From an uncultured Phocaeicola sp. (GTDB lineage Bacteria; Bacteroidota; Bacteroidia; Bacteroidales; Bacteroidaceae), in contig CAUBDX010000039.1 in the NCBI GenBank assembly GCA_958434805.1, forward strand, positions 1 to 20,636: a DNA stretch of 20,636 nucleotides, read 5' to 3'. This document shows positions 8,001 through 17,764 of the stretch, piece after piece. A program made the position numbers and the translations under genes. The notes beneath the pieces were generated by a model. That model made no database searches. It was not told the origin of the DNA and saw only the letters and a program-made list of their open reading frames with translations. Position 1 is the stretch's first letter. Each line of letters opens with the position of its first letter.

Positions 8001-8594
8001 GAAGAGATTTATAATGTACAAGATTATAAGGTGGATGAAATATTAAAGGATGCCATGCGTCGTTCGCAAGATGGTTTATTGTTTGTGGATGGAGATGCAC
8101 CGGTGTTCAGAAATCCTCAATCGCATTTTGACAGTGAAAAACTGCGGTTGCGGCTGACTTCTTTTACTTCAGAACTTCCGGGAATTTATGCTTTGGTGAT
8201 TGCAGAGCATGAGTCGGTGAGGCAGCCGTTGTTGGATTCCTTTGTGCCGGGAGGTATGATGGGACTTGACCGTACCCTTCACTTTGAAGATTACACAGCC
8301 GATGAACTTTTGCAGATTTTAGAGAAGATGCTGGATAAGCATAACTTAACAATGAGTGAGGAAGCCCGGCTGATTCTGATGGAATATATTCATTGTTTAT
8401 GTAAAAACAGGGAGTTAGGCTATGCCAATGCACGGACCATGAAACTTTTGTCGCAAGCCATTGCTGACTTGGTGTTGTTACGTGAAAGCAAGCAATCTTT
8501 GGTAAGCGGAAGGGTGTTGGCGCAGGATGTGAAAGGCTTTGTATGGAGAAATATGAAAAGGGGAATCGGTTTTAAAAGCTATCCTTCTGAGTAG
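5037..8594 (+). CDS. Triple CbbX/SpoVK-type AAA+ ATPase with beta-rich N-terminal region
   Basis: A 1185-residue cytoplasmic protein with no signal peptide or membrane segment. Residues 1-45 are very acidic and probably disordered. About 50-310 is beta-strand-rich with alternating hydrophobic and aromatic residues, unrecognised, plausibly Ig-like substrate-binding modules. Three AAA+ domains follow. Domain 1: Walker A GNPGTGKT 391-398, Walker B ILFIDEAY with D454/E455, a candidate arginine finger in NPGLDSRIP, and FGNGR near 567. Domain 2: Walker A 667-674, Walker B D730/E731, NPGLRSRFP, FGNGR near 841. Domain 3: Walker A GNTGTGKS 955-962, but Walker B reads LLFVDGD with Gly1019 in place of the catalytic Glu, and the NPGLxSR motif is lost. 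The domains resemble CbbX, SpoVK and the ATPase of EccA: hexameric remodellers that thread or pull protein substrates. An alternative ATG at 5030 gives only a short frame. The 337-residue gene lies 43 nt downstream. Specific function unknown. Confidence 0.9.
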   Translation: MKAINNTEDYDDDEFDRLLDEFIKSAEAEEAESNSSAEEEGTNKEPPMRVIDILAAFSEGDSFGGCYTERTQFRYSSCSTYLHLEIQVYNPYYKIKGYEHDCLVKLEGNGEVLVQTEQFIRIGCDELVGKLYVDMALPFDVDLAFDLDSCYSFYIAVHADEKDIYRKEFMLAETPEHYTDCFSLTSFSLYRVERFHEVDYGNLGKSQHCFSIAGLGSVFMLLGMSNVMAENIKSLADFAPEFEVRLYDETGRLKDMVIKKGAVSGIEEVSHIILSWNMGEDKSNFWQEGAYRVQVLFMDETVVSVPFEVGDRDVESIFGKDAIQPKTNIAGKKIVHSGQVGTPLQRLEEMIGLNRVKKKIKDYYKLVSLEQKRRNAGLPVQPHALHAAFIGNPGTGKTTVARLLGTILKDVGLLSKGHVVYEERSTLLGQYYSSEGEKTLAAMERAKGGILFIDEAYTLYKPEDPKDPGMNVLETLLTALADENNRDWMLLLAGYPVPMKEMLRGNPGLDSRIPESNRYYFDDYNVDELMQMVDLYCSHRGYELTAEARLALCEVVRRAYQMRDESFGNGRYIETLLSEQVVQRMACRLSEIPTPTAAQLVTIEKDDIPCLEIKDYRKPLEKLNQMVGLKELKESITAHLNFVNLVRLRAEQGIATSLPPLHMVFTGNPGTGKTTVADFIGEIYASLGFLSKGNVIRVERSDFMDTRVGGTELKTKAILKNARGNVLFIDEAYTLLGGGNSSADFGMRVIETMLSELSRDTVDLLVILAGYPREMEALLEANPGLRSRFPYVFHFSDYSADELMDIARGVVRKEGFRLSPAASKALEKFIAHEVKQKEGCFGNGRFVTRLIHTKIIPAMSTRIAALPESKRNSKRVLQTICLPDIPASMDGLKDLQNTGFDEPRITSLLAELDAMVGMKQIKKTIHDFVDVARYRNAQKEHYGEDETLLKWSFTGNTGTGKSTVAGIMAELLHAMNLLDKGQLVELKAEEIYNVQDYKVDEILKDAMRRSQDGLLFVDGDAPVFRNPQSHFDSEKLRLRLTSFTSELPGIYALVIAEHESVRQPLLDSFVPGGMMGLDRTLHFEDYTADELLQILEKMLDKHNLTMSEEARLILMEYIHCLCKNRELGYANARTMKLLSQAIADLVLLRESKQSLVSGRVLAQDVKGFVWRNMKRGIGFKSYPSE

Positions 8595-8637
8595 GAGTCT
8601 GGGCAATTATTGATTTTGTTAAATAACTTAAAGTATT

Positions 8638-9651
8638 ATGGATTGTAGATATTTATTTAATCCGTTGTTCTCTCAGATTGATATTTGCAGAGAAGGATAT
8701 GAGCCTGTGTTTGTTTCAAGCAGGAAAAGTTTTAGGTGGGACGAGTCTGTTCAGGGTATTGCTTTTAAGATGGAGGTATACAGCGGACATGAAGCTACTG
8801 AGGTGTGTCCGGTTCGTGTGAAACTGGTGATTATTAAAGACGACGATTGGAGTGCTTTGCAGGTGAGCTTGCGCAGGTTTGAGGAGTGGAAAATCACGAA
8901 GGGGGAGGGCTCTTTCTCTTTTGCAATGGATGAGGCATCTTATCAGCATATACTCGATCTTTATCGTCATGAAGTGCAGCAAACGCTGGATGAATTGTCT
9001 TCAAAGATAGTGAGCGAACGGGTGATGGACTATGCCATGCCGGTGGGTAAAAGTAAAGATTGTTTTATACAAGTTATTCCGGTTGAGATGCACAAAATGG
9101 AGGTAAATACTACCTATCGGATTTGCTTGTTTGCTGATAATGATATCGCTGATATCTTTCAAGAGTGGCCGATGTTTACTTTCTCACGTCTGTGTCTGCC
9201 TGTGGAGGAAGTATTTGTTCCTTATGCAGCTTATTTGAAGGTAAGAGAACAGAAGGATGGGAAACTGCTGTTCGATCAGTCGATTCATTATCGTCATTAT
9301 AAGGATTTTTATGCAGATATACATTATGATGAGGTATGTGCAGAAGTTGAGGTAAACCCTGCCTTGGTGTGCGTAGAACTTGAGGTGAATGGATATGAGG
9401 ATACGCTTCCTTTTTTTCATATGTTCTTGAACAGCGGTGGTCAAACGCTGTGGCATGATGATTGTTATTTGCTTTCCCTGCCAGGTACTCGTAGGGTTGT
9501 GGCTTACTGCCCGCTTTCTACTAACTCGTTTCCGGTAGCATCTTGCCGGGAAATAGAGGTTGAACTGCAGGTGTTTGACCGTAAGCTGACACAATTCTCG
9601 TTCTTAACCGACCGGACGGAACCAGGCGAGTTAAGAATGAGAAAATTGTAG
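8638..9651 (+). CDS. Hypothetical protein paired with the triple-AAA+ gene, beta-rich
   Basis: A 337-residue protein I do not recognise. It has no signal peptide, transmembrane helix or catalytic motif. Apart from one helical stretch (DEASYQHILDLYRHEVQQ and following, about 97-120) it reads as alternating beta strands, suggesting several Ig-like or beta-sandwich modules. By eye, the segment NTTYRICLFADNDIADIF and what follows resembles in layout CYSFYIAVHADEKDIYRKEF of the neighbouring AAA+ protein, so the two may share a domain type; this is a weak visual match. It starts 43 nt after the AAA+ stop with no clear promoter between, so the two are probably co-transcribed. It could be an adaptor or substrate of the ATPase. 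It runs convergently into sbcC with only 23 nt between the stops. Confidence 0.8.
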   Translation: MDCRYLFNPLFSQIDICREGYEPVFVSSRKSFRWDESVQGIAFKMEVYSGHEATEVCPVRVKLVIIKDDDWSALQVSLRRFEEWKITKGEGSFSFAMDEASYQHILDLYRHEVQQTLDELSSKIVSERVMDYAMPVGKSKDCFIQVIPVEMHKMEVNTTYRICLFADNDIADIFQEWPMFTFSRLCLPVEEVFVPYAAYLKVREQKDGKLLFDQSIHYRHYKDFYADIHYDEVCAEVEVNPALVCVELEVNGYEDTLPFFHMFLNSGGQTLWHDDCYLLSLPGTRRVVAYCPLSTNSFPVASCREIEVELQVFDRKLTQFSFLTDRTEPGELRMRKL

Positions 9652-9661
9652 GTATTTTTTT
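9597..9661 (+). terminator. Possible terminator at the end of the 337-residue gene
   Basis: The arms 9597-9608 (CTCGTTCTTAAC) and 9630-9641 (GTTAAGAATGAG) pair over 12 positions with one G-U, around a 21-nt GC-rich loop. An eight-T run follows at 9654-9661. The stem lies inside the last codons of the gene and the T-run is 12 nt away, so this is not a canonical terminator. It sits between convergent genes and may slow polymerase from either side. Confidence 0.35.
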
Positions 9662-9674
9662 TGCAGATGAGTCG

Positions 9675-12653
9675 TCAGAATGTGTCTTGTACCTGTAGGC
9701 GGCTGCATCCGTTTCCGGTAGGGGTAATACAGATCTGGGTGCTGATACCTGAACTCATTTCGGCCGTGTGGCTGATGACGCCTACGGTCTTGCCTTGTTC
9801 CGACTGCAGGGTGGCCAGGGCCTCAATGACCATGTGAAGGCTGTCTTGGTCGAGTGTGCCGAATCCTTCATCGATGAAAAGGTTTCTGAAGGCAACGTTC
9901 CGCGACGAAAGGTCGCTCAGTGCCAATGCCAGCGCCAGGCTGACAATGAAGGTCTCTCCACCCGACAGGGAAGAGACCACCCGTTCTTCGTCGCCTCGTT
10001 CATGGTCGACGATGCGTAAGGTCAGCGTGTTTTCCAACTGCTTGAGACTGTAGCGGTGGTTGAACAGCCGCAGCTGCTTGTTGGCGTGTTTGACCAGGAA
10101 ACTGAGGGTGACGCACTGAGCTATCTGCCTAAGGAGTTTCCCTTCTTTATTCCCTCCGATTGCTTTATAGAGCAGTGCCCAGTCGGTGGCGTCGGCATTG
10201 GCTTGCACAGACTGTTCGGCAAGCTCTCCGATGGCTTTGAGTGCTTCGTGATGCGTGTTCAAGCGTGCTGTAAGTCGACCCAGTTTTTCTGTAGAGGCTT
10301 GTAGCAGCTGGTCGGCTTCCTTGAGTTGGAGGTTGATTTGTTCTTTGTTTTTCTCCGGTCTGTCTTTGCTGTGTACCGCCAGGTCTTGGGTGGCTTTGTC
10401 GAACAGTGCCTTTGCTGCCACTTTCTCTTGAACCGCTTTGTTGATTCGCTCACGCAGGGCGTTCCAGTTGGTTTCTTCATGAGCTAACTGTAAAAGCTTT
10501 TCTTTGGTCAGTTTGGGCTTGCTGGAGTCGGTGTTGTATGCAGTGAGCCACTGGTCTATCCGGGCAAGCATCTCCTCTGCTTGTGTCTGACTGTTCGTAC
10601 TTTCCTGTGTGTGGCTGGTAAATGCCGCATGAGCAGCGGAGAGTTCGGAGTGCAGTTTGGCTATGCTGTCTTTGAAGTTGGATAGGTTGTCGGTTGCTTG
10701 CTTGAGTGCTTGTATCAGTACCTCTTCTACTTCCTTTACCGTCTTTCCCTCAAGGAGCTGGTTGAATGCAGCCTGCTTACTTGCCGACTGTTCGGTAAGC
10801 TGACTATATTTCTTTAGGGCTGTTTCCAGTGCGTTCTCTTTCTCCGTTTTCATGCGCTCTCGCTCAGTGTAGCTGGCTTTCAATGCTGTACCCTCCATAA
10901 TCAACTTATTGATTATCTTCTGTTTTTGTTCCACTTCCTTCTGCTGTTTCTCCTTCAGTCTGGTCGTTTCGCTTTCTGCCTTGGCCAATGTTTGCTGCAG
11001 CTGGTGCATGTGTGTCATGGCTTGATTGTAGTTGGCCAGAGCCTGTTCCTTCTGGTTGAAATCACGTTCCAGCTCATCTTTGAAGTCGGCCAGGAGCAAG
11101 ATGTCGTGCGAGGCATCGGGGTGTTCGGTTGCTCCACATACCGGACATTTCTGTCCCTCTTCCAGCTGCTTCCGCATCTCGGCAATCTTGCTTCCCACGC
11201 TGCGTACGGTAAAGGCCATATCGCGGCTGCGCTGCAGTTGTTCACCATCCACATCTTTCCATTTCTTCTGTAGCAGTTCGTATGCTTGCTCCTGATTTTT
11301 TGTTTGATTTATTTTCTCTTCTACTGCTTTTGTGTGTAATACTTTCAAGGCATCCAGCTCTTTCGTAGCCTTGAGATAGAGCTCACGCATGTTTTGAATC
11401 TTTTTCAGGTTGACAGCAATCTCTTTCTCATTGTCTTCCTGGGCTTTTTGGCAGGTGTTCACTTCTTTTTTGGCTTCCGCCTCTACCTCTTTCAGCTGGT
11501 TGATTTCCGTCTGCAGGTTCTGTGCTTGCTGGATGCGAGGCTTCATCTGTTCATAATGCTCAGCCGCCTCTTTCTCTTTTTGCTTCAGCGAGGCCAGTTT
11601 TTTTTCACAGTTGCTTAACTGGGCTTGCAGTGCCTGTTCAGCCTTGTGCGCTTCCTGCGCTTTTTGAGAGAAACGGGCATGGTCTTGTTGTGCCTTTTCC
11701 GAGGCCGATACATATCCCAGTGCATCGTGTGCTGCATCATAGAGCTGGAGCCGTTCGCGTTTTTCCGACATCTGTTCCAATTCTTCTTCTATCTGCTTGA
11801 TACGGAGGTTGGTTTTTTGCAGCATGAGGTTCAGTTCTTCTTCCTTGTTCCACCATTGCAGCTGCCGGGTACACGTCTTGTTTAACTGGACAATCCGTGC
11901 AGCCTCCTCCTTTTCCTTCTCTAAGCTGAGGGTGAGTTCGTTGACTTCCTCTTCATCCTCAATGAGCTGTTCCTTTCTGATTCCGATGCGGCTGTCGATG
12001 TCTTGCTTCCGCTGTTTGGCTTCCTCATGGTGGGTGCGGATACGCTCGGCTATGCGTTGGTAGATGGTGATTCCGGTAAGTCGCTCCAGCAAGACCGATT
12101 TTTCGCTCGATTCAGCTTTGAGAAATCCGTCGAACGCTCCTTGAGCCAGCAGCACGGTCCGTACAAACTGCTCGTATTGAAGTCCGATGATTTCTTCTGC
12201 CTTGCGGTTTTCTTCTTTGTCCTTGAGGATGAATTCGCCTGTTGTGCTGCGTGTCACCTCACGGAGGAGGTTCTTGGCTGTGGCATAGTTGGTGCGTTTC
12301 AGTTCGGTACTCCATTCTGCCTGATAAAGGCGGTGGTCGTTGGCTTCGAAAATCAGATGACAGTAGCACTGCTTGGAGCCACGGGTCATGATGTTTCGCA
12401 CATCGTTGGAGCGGAGTACGCTTTTTCCGTCGCCTTCTTCATCTTTTTGTATGGCCGACAGTGAGGCATTGTAGCGTGGAGCTTTGCCGTAGAGGGCCAG
12501 ACAAATGGCATCTAAGAGGGTCGATTTTCCACTTCCCGTAGGACCTACAATGCTGAATATTTTGCACGAGGCCAGAGGACCTGTGGTAAAGTCAATGTGG
12601 TTTTTGCCTTCCAGCGAGGCAATGTTATAAGTTGACAGACGTAAAATTTTCAT
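9675..12653 (-). CDS. sbcC: SbcC, Rad50-like SMC-type ATPase of the SbcCD nuclease
   Basis: ATPase and tether subunit of SbcCD, which opens DNA hairpins and trims blocked or protein-bound ends. At 992 residues it is near the usual length of about 1000. Walker A GPTGSGKS lies at 37-44, in a Rad50-type N-terminus (MKILRLSTYNIASLEGKN). A Q-loop (LLAQGAFDGFLKA) is at about 168-180. Long coiled coils span about 200-890 and are interrupted at 503-506 by CPVC, the zinc hook that dimerises two SbcC molecules. The C-terminal half-ATPase has signature SLSGGETF at about 895-902, Walker B LFIDEGFGTLD at about 925-935 and a late H-loop in VISHTAEM. Its ATG overlaps the sbcD stop by 4 nt, so the two are translationally coupled. 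No unusual residues seen. Confidence 0.97.
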   Translation of the reverse strand: MKILRLSTYNIASLEGKNHIDFTTGPLASCKIFSIVGPTGSGKSTLLDAICLALYGKAPRYNASLSAIQKDEEGDGKSVLRSNDVRNIMTRGSKQCYCHLIFEANDHRLYQAEWSTELKRTNYATAKNLLREVTRSTTGEFILKDKEENRKAEEIIGLQYEQFVRTVLLAQGAFDGFLKAESSEKSVLLERLTGITIYQRIAERIRTHHEEAKQRKQDIDSRIGIRKEQLIEDEEEVNELTLSLEKEKEEAARIVQLNKTCTRQLQWWNKEEELNLMLQKTNLRIKQIEEELEQMSEKRERLQLYDAAHDALGYVSASEKAQQDHARFSQKAQEAHKAEQALQAQLSNCEKKLASLKQKEKEAAEHYEQMKPRIQQAQNLQTEINQLKEVEAEAKKEVNTCQKAQEDNEKEIAVNLKKIQNMRELYLKATKELDALKVLHTKAVEEKINQTKNQEQAYELLQKKWKDVDGEQLQRSRDMAFTVRSVGSKIAEMRKQLEEGQKCPVCGATEHPDASHDILLLADFKDELERDFNQKEQALANYNQAMTHMHQLQQTLAKAESETTRLKEKQQKEVEQKQKIINKLIMEGTALKASYTERERMKTEKENALETALKKYSQLTEQSASKQAAFNQLLEGKTVKEVEEVLIQALKQATDNLSNFKDSIAKLHSELSAAHAAFTSHTQESTNSQTQAEEMLARIDQWLTAYNTDSSKPKLTKEKLLQLAHEETNWNALRERINKAVQEKVAAKALFDKATQDLAVHSKDRPEKNKEQINLQLKEADQLLQASTEKLGRLTARLNTHHEALKAIGELAEQSVQANADATDWALLYKAIGGNKEGKLLRQIAQCVTLSFLVKHANKQLRLFNHRYSLKQLENTLTLRIVDHERGDEERVVSSLSGGETFIVSLALALALSDLSSRNVAFRNLFIDEGFGTLDQDSLHMVIEALATLQSEQGKTVGVISHTAEMSSGISTQICITPTGNGCSRLQVQDTF

Positions 12654-13942
12654 GCTTCTTCCTCCTCATTCATTTTTCTAGCTTCATCGATTGCAGTTTG
12701 TGCGAGTTGTATCTGACGTTCGTTGATTGCAGTTTGGTTTTCGCGGATGAATCCGATGATGATGGCATCCAGCGGGTTACGCTGATAGATATCTTCCAGT
12801 GAAGTTTCTGCTGGCTTTTCTGTTCCGGCTTCCAGGGGTATATCAATAGTTTCGATGCATTGCAGTTTGGCAAACAGTGCGTGCCGCTTGGCCAGTTTTT
12901 CGCCGATTTGTTTGCGGCTGCTCAGATCGATGTCTTGGCGCTTCAGTTTCACGGCCACGTAACTCATGGTTTCGGGGGTATCGCAGTCTTTGCGTGGCAG
13001 TTTCTCGATTTCCCGGATAACATCTTCGAGCGGCAAGGTTCCTTGTTCGGGAATCTCTATGAGCTTGCGTTGCGGAAGGTATTCAATAAACTGCGGGCTG
13101 TCAGTCATTTCTCCGTTTTCAATAGTAAGGAGGTCGACGCCGTGTTTGTTGCTTTTTTCAGCAAACGACATGCTCAGCGGACTTCCGGTATAGCGAGCCC
13201 ACGAGGTGTTCCAAATGGGTTGCCGCTTGTGAATGTGTCCGCAAATCAGACAGGTGGGGCGCAGATCCATGTCTGCCACGTTGACTTGCTCTAATCCTCC
13301 CACGATAATATTTTCAGAAGAGTTATGGGCAATATCGGCCCCCGTGGCATAGAAGTGTGCCATCATGACGACGGCTTCGTTGGCTTTTCGTTTGGCATGG
13401 GCGCTGGTCATCAGTTGGGTAATCAGTTTCCGCATATTTTGAGGATAGCTGCTGTCATAGCCCAGTTCACTGTTGCGTACATAAGGAAGGGCTGCTATCC
13501 ATGCGCGTTCGCCAGTGGAGTGGGAGAGAACCGGGATGATGAGGGAGTCTGTATTAAATACCCAGCACCCTTCTGCCGGCTTGTCGGCCGAGGCCATCCA
13601 AGTACGCTCCACTCTTCCCCGAACCTCAATGTGATGCTTCTTCAGCAGCGCTGCAGGAGCGGTGAGACGTGTGGCGGAGTCATGGTTCCCGGCAATGACC
13701 ACAATGGTCATGTCAGGACAAGTCTCCGTGATTTCGGAAAGGAAATTGTAATATGTTTCCTGGGCCGTAGCCGAGGGATTGCTATTGTCGAATACGTCGC
13801 CTGCCACCAGCAAGGCGTCGGGTTGTAAGGTGGCAGCTTGTTGTTTCAGCCAGTTGAGAAAATGCTGTTGCTCTTTCAGACGGTCGGATGAATGGAAGTA
13901 TTCTCCCAAGTGCCAGTCGCTGGTAGCTAAGATTTTTATCAT
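12650..13942 (-). CDS. sbcD: SbcD, Mre11-like nuclease subunit of SbcCD
   Basis: Calcineurin-like metallophosphoesterase that supplies the Mn-dependent 3'-5' exonuclease and hairpin endonuclease of SbcCD. From the chosen start the protein has 430 residues. Phosphoesterase motifs appear in order: DWH (9-11), GDVFD (48-52), GNHD (85-88), MAHFYATG in the middle, and GHIHKRQ, which together form the two-metal site. The C-terminal part contains the capping and SbcC-binding regions. The frame stays open to a TTG at 13972, but ATG 13942 gives the typical MIKILATSDWHLG N-terminus and lies downstream of a good -7 box. The gene precedes sbcC with an ATGA overlap. Confidence 0.96.
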   Translation of the reverse strand: MIKILATSDWHLGEYFHSSDRLKEQQHFLNWLKQQAATLQPDALLVAGDVFDNSNPSATAQETYYNFLSEITETCPDMTIVVIAGNHDSATRLTAPAALLKKHHIEVRGRVERTWMASADKPAEGCWVFNTDSLIIPVLSHSTGERAWIAALPYVRNSELGYDSSYPQNMRKLITQLMTSAHAKRKANEAVVMMAHFYATGADIAHNSSENIIVGGLEQVNVADMDLRPTCLICGHIHKRQPIWNTSWARYTGSPLSMSFAEKSNKHGVDLLTIENGEMTDSPQFIEYLPQRKLIEIPEQGTLPLEDVIREIEKLPRKDCDTPETMSYVAVKLKRQDIDLSSRKQIGEKLAKRHALFAKLQCIETIDIPLEAGTEKPAETSLEDIYQRNPLDAIIIGFIRENQTAINERQIQLAQTAIDEARKMNEEEEA

Positions 13943-13969
13943 AAGTCTGTGGTTTTCTATTTTCTCCCC

Positions 13970-13977
13970 CAAAGATA
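13970..13977 (-). promoter_or_regulatory. Candidate -7 element for sbcDC
   Basis: On the minus strand this reads TATCTTTG, an exact TAnnTTTG match, giving a leader of about 20-25 nt to ATG 13942. The expected -33 position falls in the T-run and stem of the upstream gene's terminator and shows no TTTG. The promoter is therefore either weak or dependent on another feature. Confidence 0.45.
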
Positions 13978-13980
13978 GTG

Positions 13981-14025
13981 AAAAAAAAGAACGACCGGTT
14001 CCTCTCGGAAGAAGAACCGGTCGTT
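13981..14025 (-). terminator. Rho-independent terminator of the beta-galactosidase gene
   Basis: AACGACCGGTTC at 13990-14001 pairs perfectly with GAACCGGTCGTT at 14014-14025 around a 12-nt loop. On the minus strand the stem is followed by TCTTTTTTTT. It lies 25 nt after the beta-galactosidase stop and cleanly separates that gene from sbcDC. Confidence 0.9.
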
Positions 14026-14049
14026 TCTGTTTTTGAATGTTGTTCAGGC

Positions 14050-17442
<3,393 letters not shown>

Positions 17443-17595
17443 TTATTTTAATGTTAGAATGATCTTTAATTGCTTTTTTAAAGGTTTGGGCATTTCTGCT
17501 TGATTTGTTGGCGAAGATAAAACTTTTTTGGTAAATATGTTTATAAATAAGGAAGTATATTTTAATTCTTCCGCTGGAATAATATAAAATATTAA

Positions 17596-17614
17596 TAAAC
17601 AATCCCATTGTTTA
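17596..17614. repeat. 8-bp inverted repeat, possible operator
   Basis: TAAACAAT and ATTGTTTA are perfect complements around a CCC spacer, roughly midway between the two divergent genes. It is a plausible binding site for a shared sugar-responsive regulator. No regulator gene is in the window, so this is inference from symmetry. Confidence 0.35.
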
Positions 17615-17699
17615 AAGGTTTTCCTTAAAATATAAGGATTGGAAACACTAAAAATAGTTGATTTTTTGTGGTTAAAGCAAAAATAATGAGGTATGAGGC

Positions 17700-17729
17700 T
17701 TGATGTTTCATGAAAAGTCGCTTACTTTG
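17700..17729 (+). promoter_or_regulatory. Promoter for the tandem nagA genes
   Basis: TTG at 17700-17702, then 19 nt, then TTACTTTG at 17722-17729 (one mismatch to TAnnTTTG). Transcription would start near 17736, about 30 nt before ATG 17765. No Shine-Dalgarno sequence is present, as usual for Bacteroidetes. Confidence 0.55.
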
Positions 17730-17764
17730 CATAAGAAACAAAAATCTAAAGTACAAATCATATC

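Noticed and set aside
12003..12464. 153-codon open frame opposite sbcC
   Set aside because: It lies wholly within sbcC, has no family features, and reflects the high-GC antisense frame of a real gene.
13325..13828. 167-codon open frame opposite sbcD
   Set aside because: It is antisense to the conserved metallophosphoesterase core of SbcD and shows no protein-family motif.
13943..13972. Longer sbcD start at TTG 13972
   Set aside because: It adds ten residues not seen in the family and overlaps the candidate -7 box. ATG 13942 gives the classic MIKILATSDWHLG start.
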